Positions 15,193 to 24,341 of a DNA stretch of 64,000 nucleotides are shown here, in pieces. Where the stretch lies: contig JBQTJI010000039.1 of the NCBI GenBank assembly GCA_052387255.1, positions 1 through 64,000 on the forward strand, written 5' to 3'. The position numbers were made by a program, and so were the translations under genes. Numbering within the stretch: position 1 is the first letter of the stretch; every line of letters starts with the position of its first letter. Under the pieces are notes generated by a model. That model did not search any database and was not told the origin of the DNA. It saw nothing but the letters and a program-made list of their open reading frames with translations. The stretch is from JBBQXK01 sp052387255 (GTDB lineage: Bacteria; Pseudomonadota; Alphaproteobacteria; Rhodobacterales; Rhodobacteraceae).

Positions 15193-15588
15193 ATGCTCGA
15201 CGCGCCCCAGACCATCCCTGAAACCACCGACGATGGAGCCCTCTTCGACACCAGCACGCGCCTCCTGCAGGCGTTCTTCGACATCGACCCCGGCATGAGC
15301 CTGAACGCCGCCCTGGCGCTCCTGCTGATCCGCCAGGCCAGCATCCGGGAGAAGCCGATCACTACCCAGGACCTGAGTCAGGAGCTGAAGATGCACCCCA
15401 GCACCATGTCCCGGATGATCGACTACCTGGGCTCGGGAAAGCCTTCCGACAACTTCCCCGGACTGGGCCTGATCCGGATCGACATCGACCAGACCGACCG
15501 GCGTCGGCGTCTCGTCACCTTCACCCACAAGGGCTGGCACTCCTTGCGCCAGCTCGTGCGGCAAGCCAGGTCGCAGGAGGAGGCATGA
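15193..15588 (+). CDS. MarR-like winged-helix regulator
   Basis: Predicted 131-residue DNA-binding protein. A helix-turn-helix reads ITTQDLSQELKMHPSTMSRM (residues 56-75) and a beta wing follows (RRRRLVTFTHKG). Both are the core of MarR-type regulators. It lacks the long dimerisation helices of full MarR proteins. It is the last gene of the plus-strand replication module, directly before the cargo region, and might control the switch to late or lysogenic expression. The ATG at 15193 is chosen because upstream codons show no family similarity. Confidence 0.7.
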   Translation: MLDAPQTIPETTDDGALFDTSTRLLQAFFDIDPGMSLNAALALLLIRQASIREKPITTQDLSQELKMHPSTMSRMIDYLGSGKPSDNFPGLGLIRIDIDQTDRRRRLVTFTHKGWHSLRQLVRQARSQEEA

Positions 15589-15866
15589 TCCTCTTCCGCT
15601 ACCTGCCGCTCGCATAGGTCAAACACGTAGTGCTGGCCGGTCCTCGATCTCTGGGCCGGCCGCTTCCTCGGTGCCTCCCGTGTCGGCGCTTCCACCGCCA
15701 CAAGGAAAACTGACCTTGCAAGGCAAATTGGGAAAGTTCTTGTCAGGCCATTCTATGTCATGTTGGCGCTGCCTTTGGTCGTGCGATCCGCCTTCTCCTT
15801 CCGATGGGGGGTGGCGTTAGACGTTGTGCAGTCTGCGCCCGGTGGCTAAGCTACGCCCTAAAAATC
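15589..15866. other. Non-coding junction between phage module and cargo
   Basis: About 280 bases with no convincing gene. It contains the perfect ten-base palindrome CCTTGCAAGG (15714-15723) and a GC-rich partial inverted repeat (GGCCGG near 15633 and GGCCGGCC near 15654). Base composition changes towards AT to the right, marking the start of the cargo. Confidence 0.5.
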
Positions 15867-18800
15867 ATGCGGGGTGGAACGGTGTCGCATAAGGGGCGCT
15901 CTGAACAACCGGAAGACAGGTCCGTCGATCCGTCGGTGGCAGGGCTCGTTGGCGAGAAAATTGAACAGTTGCGAAAGCGGCTCCTTGATTTCTCGCGCCG
16001 CAATCCTTTGGTGCATGTGACGTTCCGACCAACCTCGTCGTCGCTCATCCGTGTGGTGGATGAATTGCCCGACATGGTACGGCTTGCGTTGTCATCCGAC
16101 GTGGAAATGCGACTTGCACCGCTCCCTCCTATCGAAGAGGACCCTCGCGACGAGCAAACCGACCGATTTCTGGATGCTCTCTTTCTAGCTCGACGCGAGA
16201 ACGAGGCTTTTCTGGCCGCGATGGACGCCGTCGACCAGAACGACCCCAAAGCGCTGGACAAGGAACGCCAGATTGAGCGTGACCTGAAGGACCAATTGCG
16301 CGAAAGCCTTGGCCTGCCGCCACGCCCTAAAAAAGATACTATATCGCTGGTCGACCACGCGCGGGCTCACGACGTCAATCCTTCTTTCGACTTGCCGCAT
16401 CCCAGTGCTATCCATTGTGATGGGCGGCATGAGGACGACCGCGTCCAGACCCTGTTGACCCCGGATCGCCTTCGTCGAGCGGGCAAAACCATATTGACTC
16501 GCGGGCAAGGAATCGAACGCGAAATCGGCGTGAACGTGCAACACGCTGTCTACGGTCTCTTGGAGTGGAAACACCCAGAGGACAAGGAGACCTACCTTAG
16601 CCCATTACTGCTAATGGAAGTCCGCTTTGCCAGGTATCCCGCGGCTTCGGGTGAAGAATACCGAATTGGCGGTTTGGGCCCGCCTGCTACCAACACCACG
16701 ATGCGCGAGAAGTTTCTCACTGAGTACCGGCTGGAACTGCCACTGTATGAGTCAGGCAGTGTCGAGGACTACTTCGACCTTGTCCGCGCCAAAGCACCAC
16801 CGGGCTGGGGCTGGCGGGTGCGCAGGCAGGTGGTATTCGGGATTTTCCCATCGAGCCGAATGGCGATGTACCATGATCTGGACCCGACGCGTCGGCCATT
16901 GGGCGGCAAGGAGCTGATTGCGAAGCTTCTGGCATCTGCTGGTGGTGGTGGTCCAGGAGAGTACGCGCTCGATTACGAACCAGATATCCCAGAGCAGGAA
17001 AATATCGCGCCTTTTGTCGTACGCGACGCCGATGCCTCACAATGGAGCGCGCTCGTCGACGTGTTGCGCGGGCAGAATGTGGCCATCGAAGGCCCCCCTG
17101 GTTCTGGCAAGTCGCAGACTATTGTGAACATCATCGCAGCTTGTCTGGCCGCCCGAAAGCGCGTGTTGTTCGTAGCAGAAAAGCTGACGGCACTGGACGT
17201 GGTAAAAAGCCGCATCGAGGCTGTAGGGCTGGGCGAGTTCGTCCTAGCGCTGCAAGCGGGCAAGTCTTCGTCCGACGCTGTGTATTCCAGCATCGATGAC
17301 CGTTTGCAGCTGATTGGCGATGTCAGACAGCACGACATCAGCGATTACAACCTACGCAAGGACCAACTGGAGACGCGAAAGCGACAACTTCAGGCCTACC
17401 TCGATGTGCTAGGTAGCCGCTTTGGCAACACCGAACTATCTGTACACGACATCTTGGGTCGCTCAGTGAAGAGCGCTGGCCTGCGGGAGACCTTGCCACG
17501 TGAGATTCGCCGGATCAGAATTCGGAGGATTGACACAATCAGACGGGCCGAGATGGAGGCGGCAGTGGCTAGCGCTGGCGACCTCGCCCGTGCTCTGGCA
17601 GCTGCGCGTGACATGCCGGCCCTGTGGATGAATGCCATGACCGACATTCGGTCGCGTGAGATGGCCGAGGACTTGGCTGACGAAGCCGGGGATCTTGCTC
17701 GCAAGATCGACGAGTTGAGGCAAGCCTTTGCTGCGACGGGCCTGAAGCGGATTGAAACTGATGGATGGATGTCGCGAGATTTCTCGGCCTCGCTGCCTTC
17801 TGCCGAAGCGGTAGAGGCGCTGGCAGAAGCCGTCAGTCGTTCAGCCTTGCTGTTTCTTGCAGAACCTGCCAACCGCGAACAGGCGCGCCAACTTGCTCTT
17901 GCTGAAAGAAACCTGGCCCGAGCACAAGAGATGATCGGGTCGGCGGTGACGGATAGGGCAAACGCTCGCGCAATCGTTGAGCGCGCCATAAGCGTTGCAC
18001 GGAAAAGTGGCGGCATAATTGATCCTAAAAGCGCTTCCGCTGTTCTAGACCAGACTCGCAACCAAGCAGAAGAGGTGGAACGGTGCCTAACTGTATTTCG
18101 CGCACTTGGCACAAGATGGAGCCGATCGGGACTCACTGTTGGGATAATTGATGGTTTGTGCAAGGCGATCAAGGGCGCACCTTTCGACGCAATGAGCTGC
18201 ACAGGGCTTGGAAATCTCGATGAAATAAAGCATGACATCGCTGCCATTGAAGCGCAGCTAGATGTCGCCCGCAGAACTCGCGACAATTTGAAGCTGTTCC
18301 TGCCCGGCATTGGAAAGCATCCCTACAACGTCGTTATGGCGGCCGCCGACACGATCAAGGCGGGCGGCCTGTTCTCGTCATTTAAGCGATCCTATCGAGA
18401 AGCCTTCGCATTCTATAGAGATAAATTGGGCGGACACCCGAAGGCACCAAAGGAATCGATTGTCAAGATTCTGCGCAGCTACGCCAATTTTATTTTGGAC
18501 TGCGATGCCTTGAATGATCCATCTCGTATAGCCAGGTTCGGTTTAGGGTTTAGGGGAATCGATACTCCGCGTGAGTTCCTCGTTGCTTGCCGGATCTATG
18601 CTGAGAATATAACCCACCTCCTGCGCGACTGGCCCGATCTGTGCAGCGATGTGCTGAATGGGCTGGCCCCGGAGATAGCAGCGTTGGATACTACCGGTGC
18701 GTCCTATGAATTGGACCATCCATCAGCCGAGGCGGCCATTCATACTTATCGCGAAAGGATCGCCAATATTTCGGCGCGTCTGCCAGACTTGCGTGCGGTA

Positions 18801-21353
18801 CAGGCAAGTTTTTCAGGTGAGACAGCGCTTACGCTGGATAACCTCGAACGAATCTGGGGGGCCATTGAGGCTGAGACGTCTCTATCCCAAGCTCATAGAG
18901 ACCTCGCCGCCACCGTGCCGCGATCACTAGTAGTCCGACCCGAGCTCGTCTTTCGGGCAATTGACACGGTGGCGCAGTTGATCGAACATTTGGGTCAGGA
19001 CACTGCCCTTGCGTTCCTTACTGGGGCAGATCCAGCAATATCGGCAAGTACGCTTCGTGATCTTGGCAAGGCCCAGAGCGATGTATTGGTTGCCCGTGAC
19101 CGGCTGGCGGCCGATGCTGGACTAGTAAACCTGCCGCTGAGCCTCGCCGAACTCGTATCACTAGAGTCTGTAGTCGCAGAAGCGGCGAGCATGCCGCTTG
19201 CATTGCTGGACCGTGCTTCGATCCGACGGGCGGAAGCGCGTTTGCGCAGTGAGGGATTCGACGCCGTCGTAGACTGGGCCATCAGCCTCGGGCGGGATAT
19301 GGCGATTGTCGGCCTTGCGGGTCAAGTGGCGGCCATTATCGACAAGAACCTTGCCGATGCAGTTTATGATGCGCACGGCACGGTGCTGCGCGGATATTCC
19401 GGCGAAGAGCTGAACGAGATTCGTAAGGATATTGCGAGCAAAGATCGTGAAGTCATTGAACTGACGCGCAAGGTCGTCCGTGCCAAAGTGGTTTCTGCTG
19501 CTAACCCACCAGTTGGAAACGGGATTGGCCGGAAGTCCGACTTCACCGAGATGGCGCTGATCCGCAACGAACTGGGCAAACGGCGACGACGCGTACCCAT
19601 CCGCGAACTGACCCGCCGAAGTTGGCGGGCGCTGATGGAGCTAAAGCCCTGCTGGATGATGTCGCCGCTGGCGGTATCGCAGTTCTTGCTGCCCGAAGCT
19701 TTATTCGATTTGGTTATCATTGACGAAGCATCGCAGATGACTCCGGAAAACGCCTTGGGGGCAATTAGTCGTGCCAAGCAGGCCGTCATTGTCGGCGATA
19801 CAAAGCAGTTGCCTCCTACCAGCTTCTTTGCACGCGCCATCGACGACAGCGATGTAGATGACGACCTCCGAGAGGATGCGGAAAGCATACTCGACTTGGC
19901 GAACTTGGTCTTCACACCGATGCGGCAGTTGCGCTGGCACTACCGCTCGCAGCATGCTGATCTAATTCGATTCTCGAATTACTGGATGTACGACGAAAAG
20001 CTGACAATCTTCCCCAGCGCAGACAACAGCCATGCGGGTCTTGGTGTCGAACTGGTGCGCGTGGAAGGAACTTACAATGCTCAGGTTAACGTGGCCGAGG
20101 CGCGCAAGGTTGTCGAAGCCGCGGTGCGCTTCATACGCGAGAACCCCGAGACCTCTCTGGGTATCTGCACTATGAACACCAAACAGCGCGACCTGATCGA
20201 TGAAGAAATCGGTCGAGAACGCGATCGCCATCCACATGTGCAGGCCTATATGGCCGACTGGGAAGAGCGAAACGACGGCATCGAAAGCTTCTTCGTCAAG
20301 AATCTTGAAGCTATTCAGGGTGACGAACGAGACGTCATGTTCATCTCAACGCTCTACGGCCCAGAAACTCTGGGCGGCAAAACGCATCAACGTTTCGGGC
20401 CGATCAACACTGGCCAAGGTCATCGTCGCTTGAACGTGCTGTTCTCGCGTGCAAAGAAAAAGATAGTCACCTTTACCTCAATTGACCCGACCGACATTCT
20501 GACCGGTGATGACAAAAGCAAGGGCGTTCGGATGTTGCGGAACTGGTTGGAATATTGCAAGACCGGTCAGCTTGGTGAACGCCCCTGGACTGGTGGCGGG
20601 CATGAAAGCCCGTTCGAGGAGCATGTCGCTTCGGTGGTTGGGGCCCTCGGCTACGAGGTAGTGCCGCAGGTTGGAACGGCAGGCTATCGTGTTGATCTGG
20701 GTATCCGACACCCGGATTGGCCCCATGGGTTCATTGCCGGGATCGAATGCGACGGCGCAGCCTATCATTCCTCACGCTCTGCCCGCGACCGGGATCGACT
20801 GCGTGAAGAAATCTTGGAACGGCTCGGATGGACGCTGTGCCGGATCTGGTCGACCGACTGGTATTCCAATTCCCAGGCCGAACTCGCGCGTGTCGGAAAG
20901 TTTCTCGCTGATCGTCTTGCCGTCTTAAGATTGCAGCCGGATCGACGCCAGGTATCTTCGTTCAACGAGGTACTGGCGAGGCCTGCACCGCCCCCGCCCA
21001 TCAGCGCGAAGTTGCTTTCTCCACCTCAGGCGGATCGGTCGCAGCCTAGGGTACCGGACCGCCAACCTGATCTGTTCAGGCAAACGATCGGTGCACAGGC
21101 GGCGCAAGAGCGCTCTAAGGCTCAAGATCGGCGCAAAGTTGTCGCTGTCGGCTGCTCGGTGGTCATCAACCAGAACGGCACCGAACGCAGTTACCGGATC
21201 TCCGCGAATGAGAACGACCCCGCAAAGGGGATTCTGCGCAAGGACGTGCCATTAGCAAAGGCCATGTTGGACCTCGAGGAGGGCGACGATTTCGAATTCT
21301 CGGCAGGGTCCACGGTGCGAAGTGCTAGTATCGTGAAGATCAACTTGGTTTAG
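15867..21353 (+). CDS. Giant DUF4011 SF1 helicase with Vsr-like nuclease and GreA-like tail
   Basis: Predicted 1828-residue protein. The N-terminal DUF4011-type region starts at EKIEQLRKRLLDFSRRNPL. A split SF1 helicase follows: Walker A GPPGSGKS (K415), a long coiled-coil insertion, IIDEASQM (D1286), and ALNVLFSRAKKK-type end motifs. A Vsr/MTES_1575-like nuclease (VDLGIRHP...IECDGAAYH, E1627) follows. The last 75 residues resemble the GreA/GreB C-terminal domain. DUF4011-helicase-Vsr proteins are reported antiphage proteins (Hhe type). GC is lower than in the phage genes, a sign of transfer. The start could also be GTG 15882 or ATG 15804. Confidence 0.82.
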   Translation: MRGGTVSHKGRSEQPEDRSVDPSVAGLVGEKIEQLRKRLLDFSRRNPLVHVTFRPTSSSLIRVVDELPDMVRLALSSDVEMRLAPLPPIEEDPRDEQTDRFLDALFLARRENEAFLAAMDAVDQNDPKALDKERQIERDLKDQLRESLGLPPRPKKDTISLVDHARAHDVNPSFDLPHPSAIHCDGRHEDDRVQTLLTPDRLRRAGKTILTRGQGIEREIGVNVQHAVYGLLEWKHPEDKETYLSPLLLMEVRFARYPAASGEEYRIGGLGPPATNTTMREKFLTEYRLELPLYESGSVEDYFDLVRAKAPPGWGWRVRRQVVFGIFPSSRMAMYHDLDPTRRPLGGKELIAKLLASAGGGGPGEYALDYEPDIPEQENIAPFVVRDADASQWSALVDVLRGQNVAIEGPPGSGKSQTIVNIIAACLAARKRVLFVAEKLTALDVVKSRIEAVGLGEFVLALQAGKSSSDAVYSSIDDRLQLIGDVRQHDISDYNLRKDQLETRKRQLQAYLDVLGSRFGNTELSVHDILGRSVKSAGLRETLPREIRRIRIRRIDTIRRAEMEAAVASAGDLARALAAARDMPALWMNAMTDIRSREMAEDLADEAGDLARKIDELRQAFAATGLKRIETDGWMSRDFSASLPSAEAVEALAEAVSRSALLFLAEPANREQARQLALAERNLARAQEMIGSAVTDRANARAIVERAISVARKSGGIIDPKSASAVLDQTRNQAEEVERCLTVFRALGTRWSRSGLTVGIIDGLCKAIKGAPFDAMSCTGLGNLDEIKHDIAAIEAQLDVARRTRDNLKLFLPGIGKHPYNVVMAAADTIKAGGLFSSFKRSYREAFAFYRDKLGGHPKAPKESIVKILRSYANFILDCDALNDPSRIARFGLGFRGIDTPREFLVACRIYAENITHLLRDWPDLCSDVLNGLAPEIAALDTTGASYELDHPSAEAAIHTYRERIANISARLPDLRAVQASFSGETALTLDNLERIWGAIEAETSLSQAHRDLAATVPRSLVVRPELVFRAIDTVAQLIEHLGQDTALAFLTGADPAISASTLRDLGKAQSDVLVARDRLAADAGLVNLPLSLAELVSLESVVAEAASMPLALLDRASIRRAEARLRSEGFDAVVDWAISLGRDMAIVGLAGQVAAIIDKNLADAVYDAHGTVLRGYSGEELNEIRKDIASKDREVIELTRKVVRAKVVSAANPPVGNGIGRKSDFTEMALIRNELGKRRRRVPIRELTRRSWRALMELKPCWMMSPLAVSQFLLPEALFDLVIIDEASQMTPENALGAISRAKQAVIVGDTKQLPPTSFFARAIDDSDVDDDLREDAESILDLANLVFTPMRQLRWHYRSQHADLIRFSNYWMYDEKLTIFPSADNSHAGLGVELVRVEGTYNAQVNVAEARKVVEAAVRFIRENPETSLGICTMNTKQRDLIDEEIGRERDRHPHVQAYMADWEERNDGIESFFVKNLEAIQGDERDVMFISTLYGPETLGGKTHQRFGPINTGQGHRRLNVLFSRAKKKIVTFTSIDPTDILTGDDKSKGVRMLRNWLEYCKTGQLGERPWTGGGHESPFEEHVASVVGALGYEVVPQVGTAGYRVDLGIRHPDWPHGFIAGIECDGAAYHSSRSARDRDRLREEILERLGWTLCRIWSTDWYSNSQAELARVGKFLADRLAVLRLQPDRRQVSSFNEVLARPAPPPPISAKLLSPPQADRSQPRVPDRQPDLFRQTIGAQAAQERSKAQDRRKVVAVGCSVVINQNGTERSYRISANENDPAKGILRKDVPLAKAMLDLEEGDDFEFSAGSTVRSASIVKINLV

Positions 21354-21520
21354 TGTCTGATCTTGAAATCAATTGCGGCCGAAGCTTGCGGCTTTCCGAG
21401 AAATAATCTACTCAGCAAGCAACTTCACAACTGGCCCCGCAAGGTCCAGCAACTGTTGAGCCAGCTTCATGATTTTTTCCGGGCTGTTAACAACGCTGGC
21501 CTGTTCAATTTCGACGGCGT
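21354..21520. other. Non-coding gap after the giant helicase
   Basis: About 170 bases. GCCG/CGGC arms near 21376 could form a weak hairpin followed by TTTCC. No gene is seen. Confidence 0.35.
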
Positions 21521-21672
21521 TCATTGGTCGTTCCAGGGATTGATCACGTCGACCCCGCAGCCGTCGAAGTCCTTGACGTTGCGGGTGGCCATCAGCGCGC
21601 CCGCAGCCCGCGATGGCAAGCGGGTTCCGCGAGCATCAGTTCCGAGACCAAATTGGTATCGAGCCAGATCAT
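21521..21672 (-). pseudogene. FitB/VapC-type PIN toxin, internally deleted
   Basis: On the minus strand the first 26 codons read MIWLDTNLVSELML..., the start of a PIN-domain toxin with its first catalytic Asp (D5), and then hit a stop. A shift of frame at that point restores the usual C-terminal end, LMATRNVKDFDGCGVDVINPWND, ending at 21521. Roughly 80 central residues, holding the other catalytic acids, are missing. The toxin must be inactive. It starts three bases after the antitoxin stop, as in intact FitAB loci. Confidence 0.85.
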
Positions 21673-21675
21673 TGA

Positions 21676-21918
21676 CTACTCGAAGTCCTGCGTGAGCCGC
21701 ATCGGGCCGCGCTGAGTTGCGGGCAGGTCAACGACGCCAAGAGCCGCGAAGCGCGCGTGGATCGCCTGGCCGAGGTTGCAAGGAGCGACGGGCAGACCGA
21801 CAACCTGCCGCAGGATGTCACGCGCCTCCTCTTCCATCGAGCGGCTGTGTTCAGCCGCTCGCACACGAAGGCGGCGCACGACGTCGTCGTCCAGGTTTCG
21901 AATCGTCATGCTGGTCAT
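21676..21918 (-). CDS. FitA-like antitoxin (orphan)
   Basis: Predicted 80-residue ribbon-helix-helix antitoxin. MTIRNLDDDVVRRLRVRAAE is the DNA-binding strand and first helix; HSRSMEEEARDILR is the second helix. The remaining residues would bind the PIN toxin. The gene is intact and has AAGGG before its ATG, but its toxin partner is a pseudogene. It may persist as a repressor or as an anti-addiction factor. Confidence 0.88.
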   Translation of the reverse strand: MTSMTIRNLDDDVVRRLRVRAAEHSRSMEEEARDILRQVVGLPVAPCNLGQAIHARFAALGVVDLPATQRGPMRLTQDFE

Positions 21919-22230
21919 TGTGCCCTTAGGTCGCGCAATAGATGGTGGGCATTGATTGCAGTGAAATCAAGCGAGGCTTGACTGATTGGCGGCGGAGCTG
22001 CTGCCACCGCTCCACTCGCGAACTCGGCCTGATCATCTTGCCGACAGAACACCTTCGCTGCGTTATGGCTCAGCGTGCAAGTAGCATCTCTATCGACATA
22101 TGGGAATGTTTCTCTAGAATCCACCAAGTAAGAGGAACTTGATCAAGCCAATTCTGCCTTGCGCGAGCAGCGTCTGAAGACAGCAGCCGCTCCAACGGAT
22201 CGCTAAACAGAGATTTGTTCGGCCACATGC
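21919..22230. other. Non-coding, AT-richer stretch
   Basis: About 310 bases between the FitA-like gene and the end of the three-gene cargo operon. Small frames on both strands have no family resemblance. It must hold the promoter of the fitA gene near 21930-21980, but I cannot fix the boxes. Confidence 0.4.
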
Positions 22231-23229
22231 TCACGCAGGTAGCGGAAGGTGCTCATGGATCATGCCTACAACCACCCTGCCTCGACTTTCCGGGACTGGA
22301 GCATGAAAATGTATTCTGTTTCGATGCGGCTCGAGCTTGACATGCCACTCGCAATAAAGCGTGCGCCCTCCCAACTCAGTTTCACGCGCTTCACGGCTGA
22401 CGCGATGACCGCGCACATTGGGGTTCTCCGGAGCTGCGTCCAAACCGAATCGTGCGAACCGATGCTCGATGATCTGGTTACTCGGGCGTGCATCCGAACT
22501 AACTGGCCCCGTATCCTCAGGCGAAATTGTCGGCGGAGGGTGGGTGAACACCCATCTCCCCCAATCGTCAAGAACGGCGAGCGCAGAACGCAACCTATGC
22601 CTAGAAGCGAGATATCCACCAGACAAATGATCGGCGTCAGAAAGCACATTCCCGACGAAGTGCAGGTCCGGGTAGGCGCGCGACGCATAACGCAGCAGGT
22701 TGTTAAGACTATCTCCCACAAGTGTGATCGCGGACCGCCAAAAGTGTTTGCGGCCAAAATCATCGCCAACGAAGTGCACATCGACACTCCCAGTCGCAGT
22801 AGTAGTAGCTGCCACCTGGTTTGCGCCGAGCGTAACACATGCCGTAGGTATGCCCGATCGCAAGCAGTAGTGTACCCATGCAAGGTCTTCGTTCTGAGTG
22901 GTAGGAGCGCCGCCGACCGAAATCATGGTGTCCTCCATTCCAATTGGCCATTCGTGAACATCAGCGTAGCGCTGCGCCCGCAAGAGCCAAGCCGTTAGCT
23001 CTTGCGCTAGCTCCCTGCGCAGATGCAGCGGCGACTCCTCCCCAAACAGATCCCATAGGGTAAACGCCCCGTGCATGGGTCTCGTCTGAAACTCGTCCCC
23101 AATTAAAACTTCCTCACCACGATCAACTGATACATATACGAATTCCAAAACCCGATCGATCAGGCGCTCTGCGTCTATCGCATCCATCCCGTTGAAATCC
23201 CATTCCGCCCCGTTAACTATGAATGTCAC
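22231..23229 (-). CDS. Unknown protein, third gene of DUF262-DUF3696 operon
   Basis: Predicted 332-residue soluble protein that I do not recognise. The C-terminal 60 residues hold a pattern of W-H-x-K...RIHFH...G-x-V-x-V-G-x-I-x-x-H-L. This pattern recalls the end domain of several uncharacterised defence-associated proteins and loosely a RelE-like fold. Start and stop codons overlap the preceding ATPase gene by four bases, so the three genes are translated together. As the only non-ATPase, non-ParB-like member it is the best candidate for the effector of the operon, but this is inference. Confidence 0.6.
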   Translation of the reverse strand: MTFIVNGAEWDFNGMDAIDAERLIDRVLEFVYVSVDRGEEVLIGDEFQTRPMHGAFTLWDLFGEESPLHLRRELAQELTAWLLRAQRYADVHEWPIGMEDTMISVGGAPTTQNEDLAWVHYCLRSGIPTACVTLGANQVAATTTATGSVDVHFVGDDFGRKHFWRSAITLVGDSLNNLLRYASRAYPDLHFVGNVLSDADHLSGGYLASRHRLRSALAVLDDWGRWVFTHPPPTISPEDTGPVSSDARPSNQIIEHRFARFGLDAAPENPNVRGHRVSREARETELGGRTLYCEWHVKLEPHRNRIHFHAPVPESRGRVVVGMIHEHLPLPA

Positions 23230-24341
23230 GGCTCGCGCCTTCCCCGCCTGATCCGGCCAAGTGACGAAACGTCAATCTGGTACTGGTCAAAGAATCCTTT
23301 TGGCCAGTCCGAGACACCGCCGGTCTCGCCGATTGAAAGCGACGCGGAGATGGGCTTTCTATCGTCGTCGGCATCGCCCAACCAGTGAATTACAACAGAT
23401 GATGGATCTAGGTAATGGTGCTCAGCAACAGCCCGGCGGATGCCGTTGATAATATGATCTGAGTGAGTCTCAATTATCATCTCAACACCTTTACCGGCAA
23501 GCCAAGCAAGGAACACACCCATGCGCGACTGCCCCGCTGGATGAAGATGAGCTTCAGGGTTTTCAATAAGGAATAGGCCACCGGATTCAGCAATTAAACC
23601 CGCAAGAACTATAGGAAGTGCGTAGCTAATCCCGAACCCCATATTGGTCGATCTGACCCACGTCGCGCCGGATGACCTGAATTTTAGTTCCGCAACGATT
23701 GAATTCTGCGCACGCTCTCCTGTCACCTCGATCGGCCTTGTGATCTCACTAAGCCATTGTTCTACCTCGTACTTAAGCAAGCGAGGTGCCGAAGCTCTAT
23801 ACAATGGATGTGCGCGCTCCTTGGCCTTAATCACCTGATCGCCGAGCACACTGAGCACGTGAGCGCAATACTCGCCGTGAACGCCGACCTCCAGTTCCGA
23901 CTCGGGAAGCGGCGACGCCGCCGTATATCCTCGCGGACCCAGTCGCTCAGCGCTGAGATAGGTGAACATTCGAGGATCGCCGGAGAACGCTTTTGGTGGG
24001 TTATCAGGCACATCGACGATCTCGAGATAAAGCGCATCTTCGGCGGGCACTGCGAACTGCCAGCGCCCGATCTCTCCTCCCTGTCCCTCAAACGAAACAC
24101 TAATCGGACTGGTACTCTCCCAATTAAGAACGTCTTCGGCCGTGCCTAGTTCGAGACCGAACGGGCCATTCAGGCTGAGTGATGACGATTTGGTTGTGCT
24201 GGCTTCGGCTGCCAACAGAATGGCCTGAATCATCGACGTCTTGCCGGATCCATTTAGGCCGGTGAGCACAGACAATGGAGCGAGTTCAAACCGCTGATCT
24301 TTGAAGCGCTTCAGCCCTTTGATCGCGACACCAGTAATCAT
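23226..24341 (-). CDS. DUF3696 ABC-type ATPase
   Basis: Predicted 371-residue ATPase of the OLD/RecF-like class. Walker A is GLNGSGKT (residues 28-35). The C-terminal half has LIENPEAHLHP (Walker B region), an IETHSDHI H-loop and the closing WPKGFFDQYQ motif typical of DUF3696. Such ATPases sense or act on nucleic acid and often pair with an effector. It overlaps both neighbours by four bases (ATGA), and lies between the DUF262 protein and the unknown protein, arguing for a stable complex. Confidence 0.82.
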   Translation of the reverse strand: MITGVAIKGLKRFKDQRFELAPLSVLTGLNGSGKTSMIQAILLAAEASTTKSSSLSLNGPFGLELGTAEDVLNWESTSPISVSFEGQGGEIGRWQFAVPAEDALYLEIVDVPDNPPKAFSGDPRMFTYLSAERLGPRGYTAASPLPESELEVGVHGEYCAHVLSVLGDQVIKAKERAHPLYRASAPRLLKYEVEQWLSEITRPIEVTGERAQNSIVAELKFRSSGATWVRSTNMGFGISYALPIVLAGLIAESGGLFLIENPEAHLHPAGQSRMGVFLAWLAGKGVEMIIETHSDHIINGIRRAVAEHHYLDPSSVVIHWLGDADDDRKPISASLSIGETGGVSDWPKGFFDQYQIDVSSLGRIRRGRREP

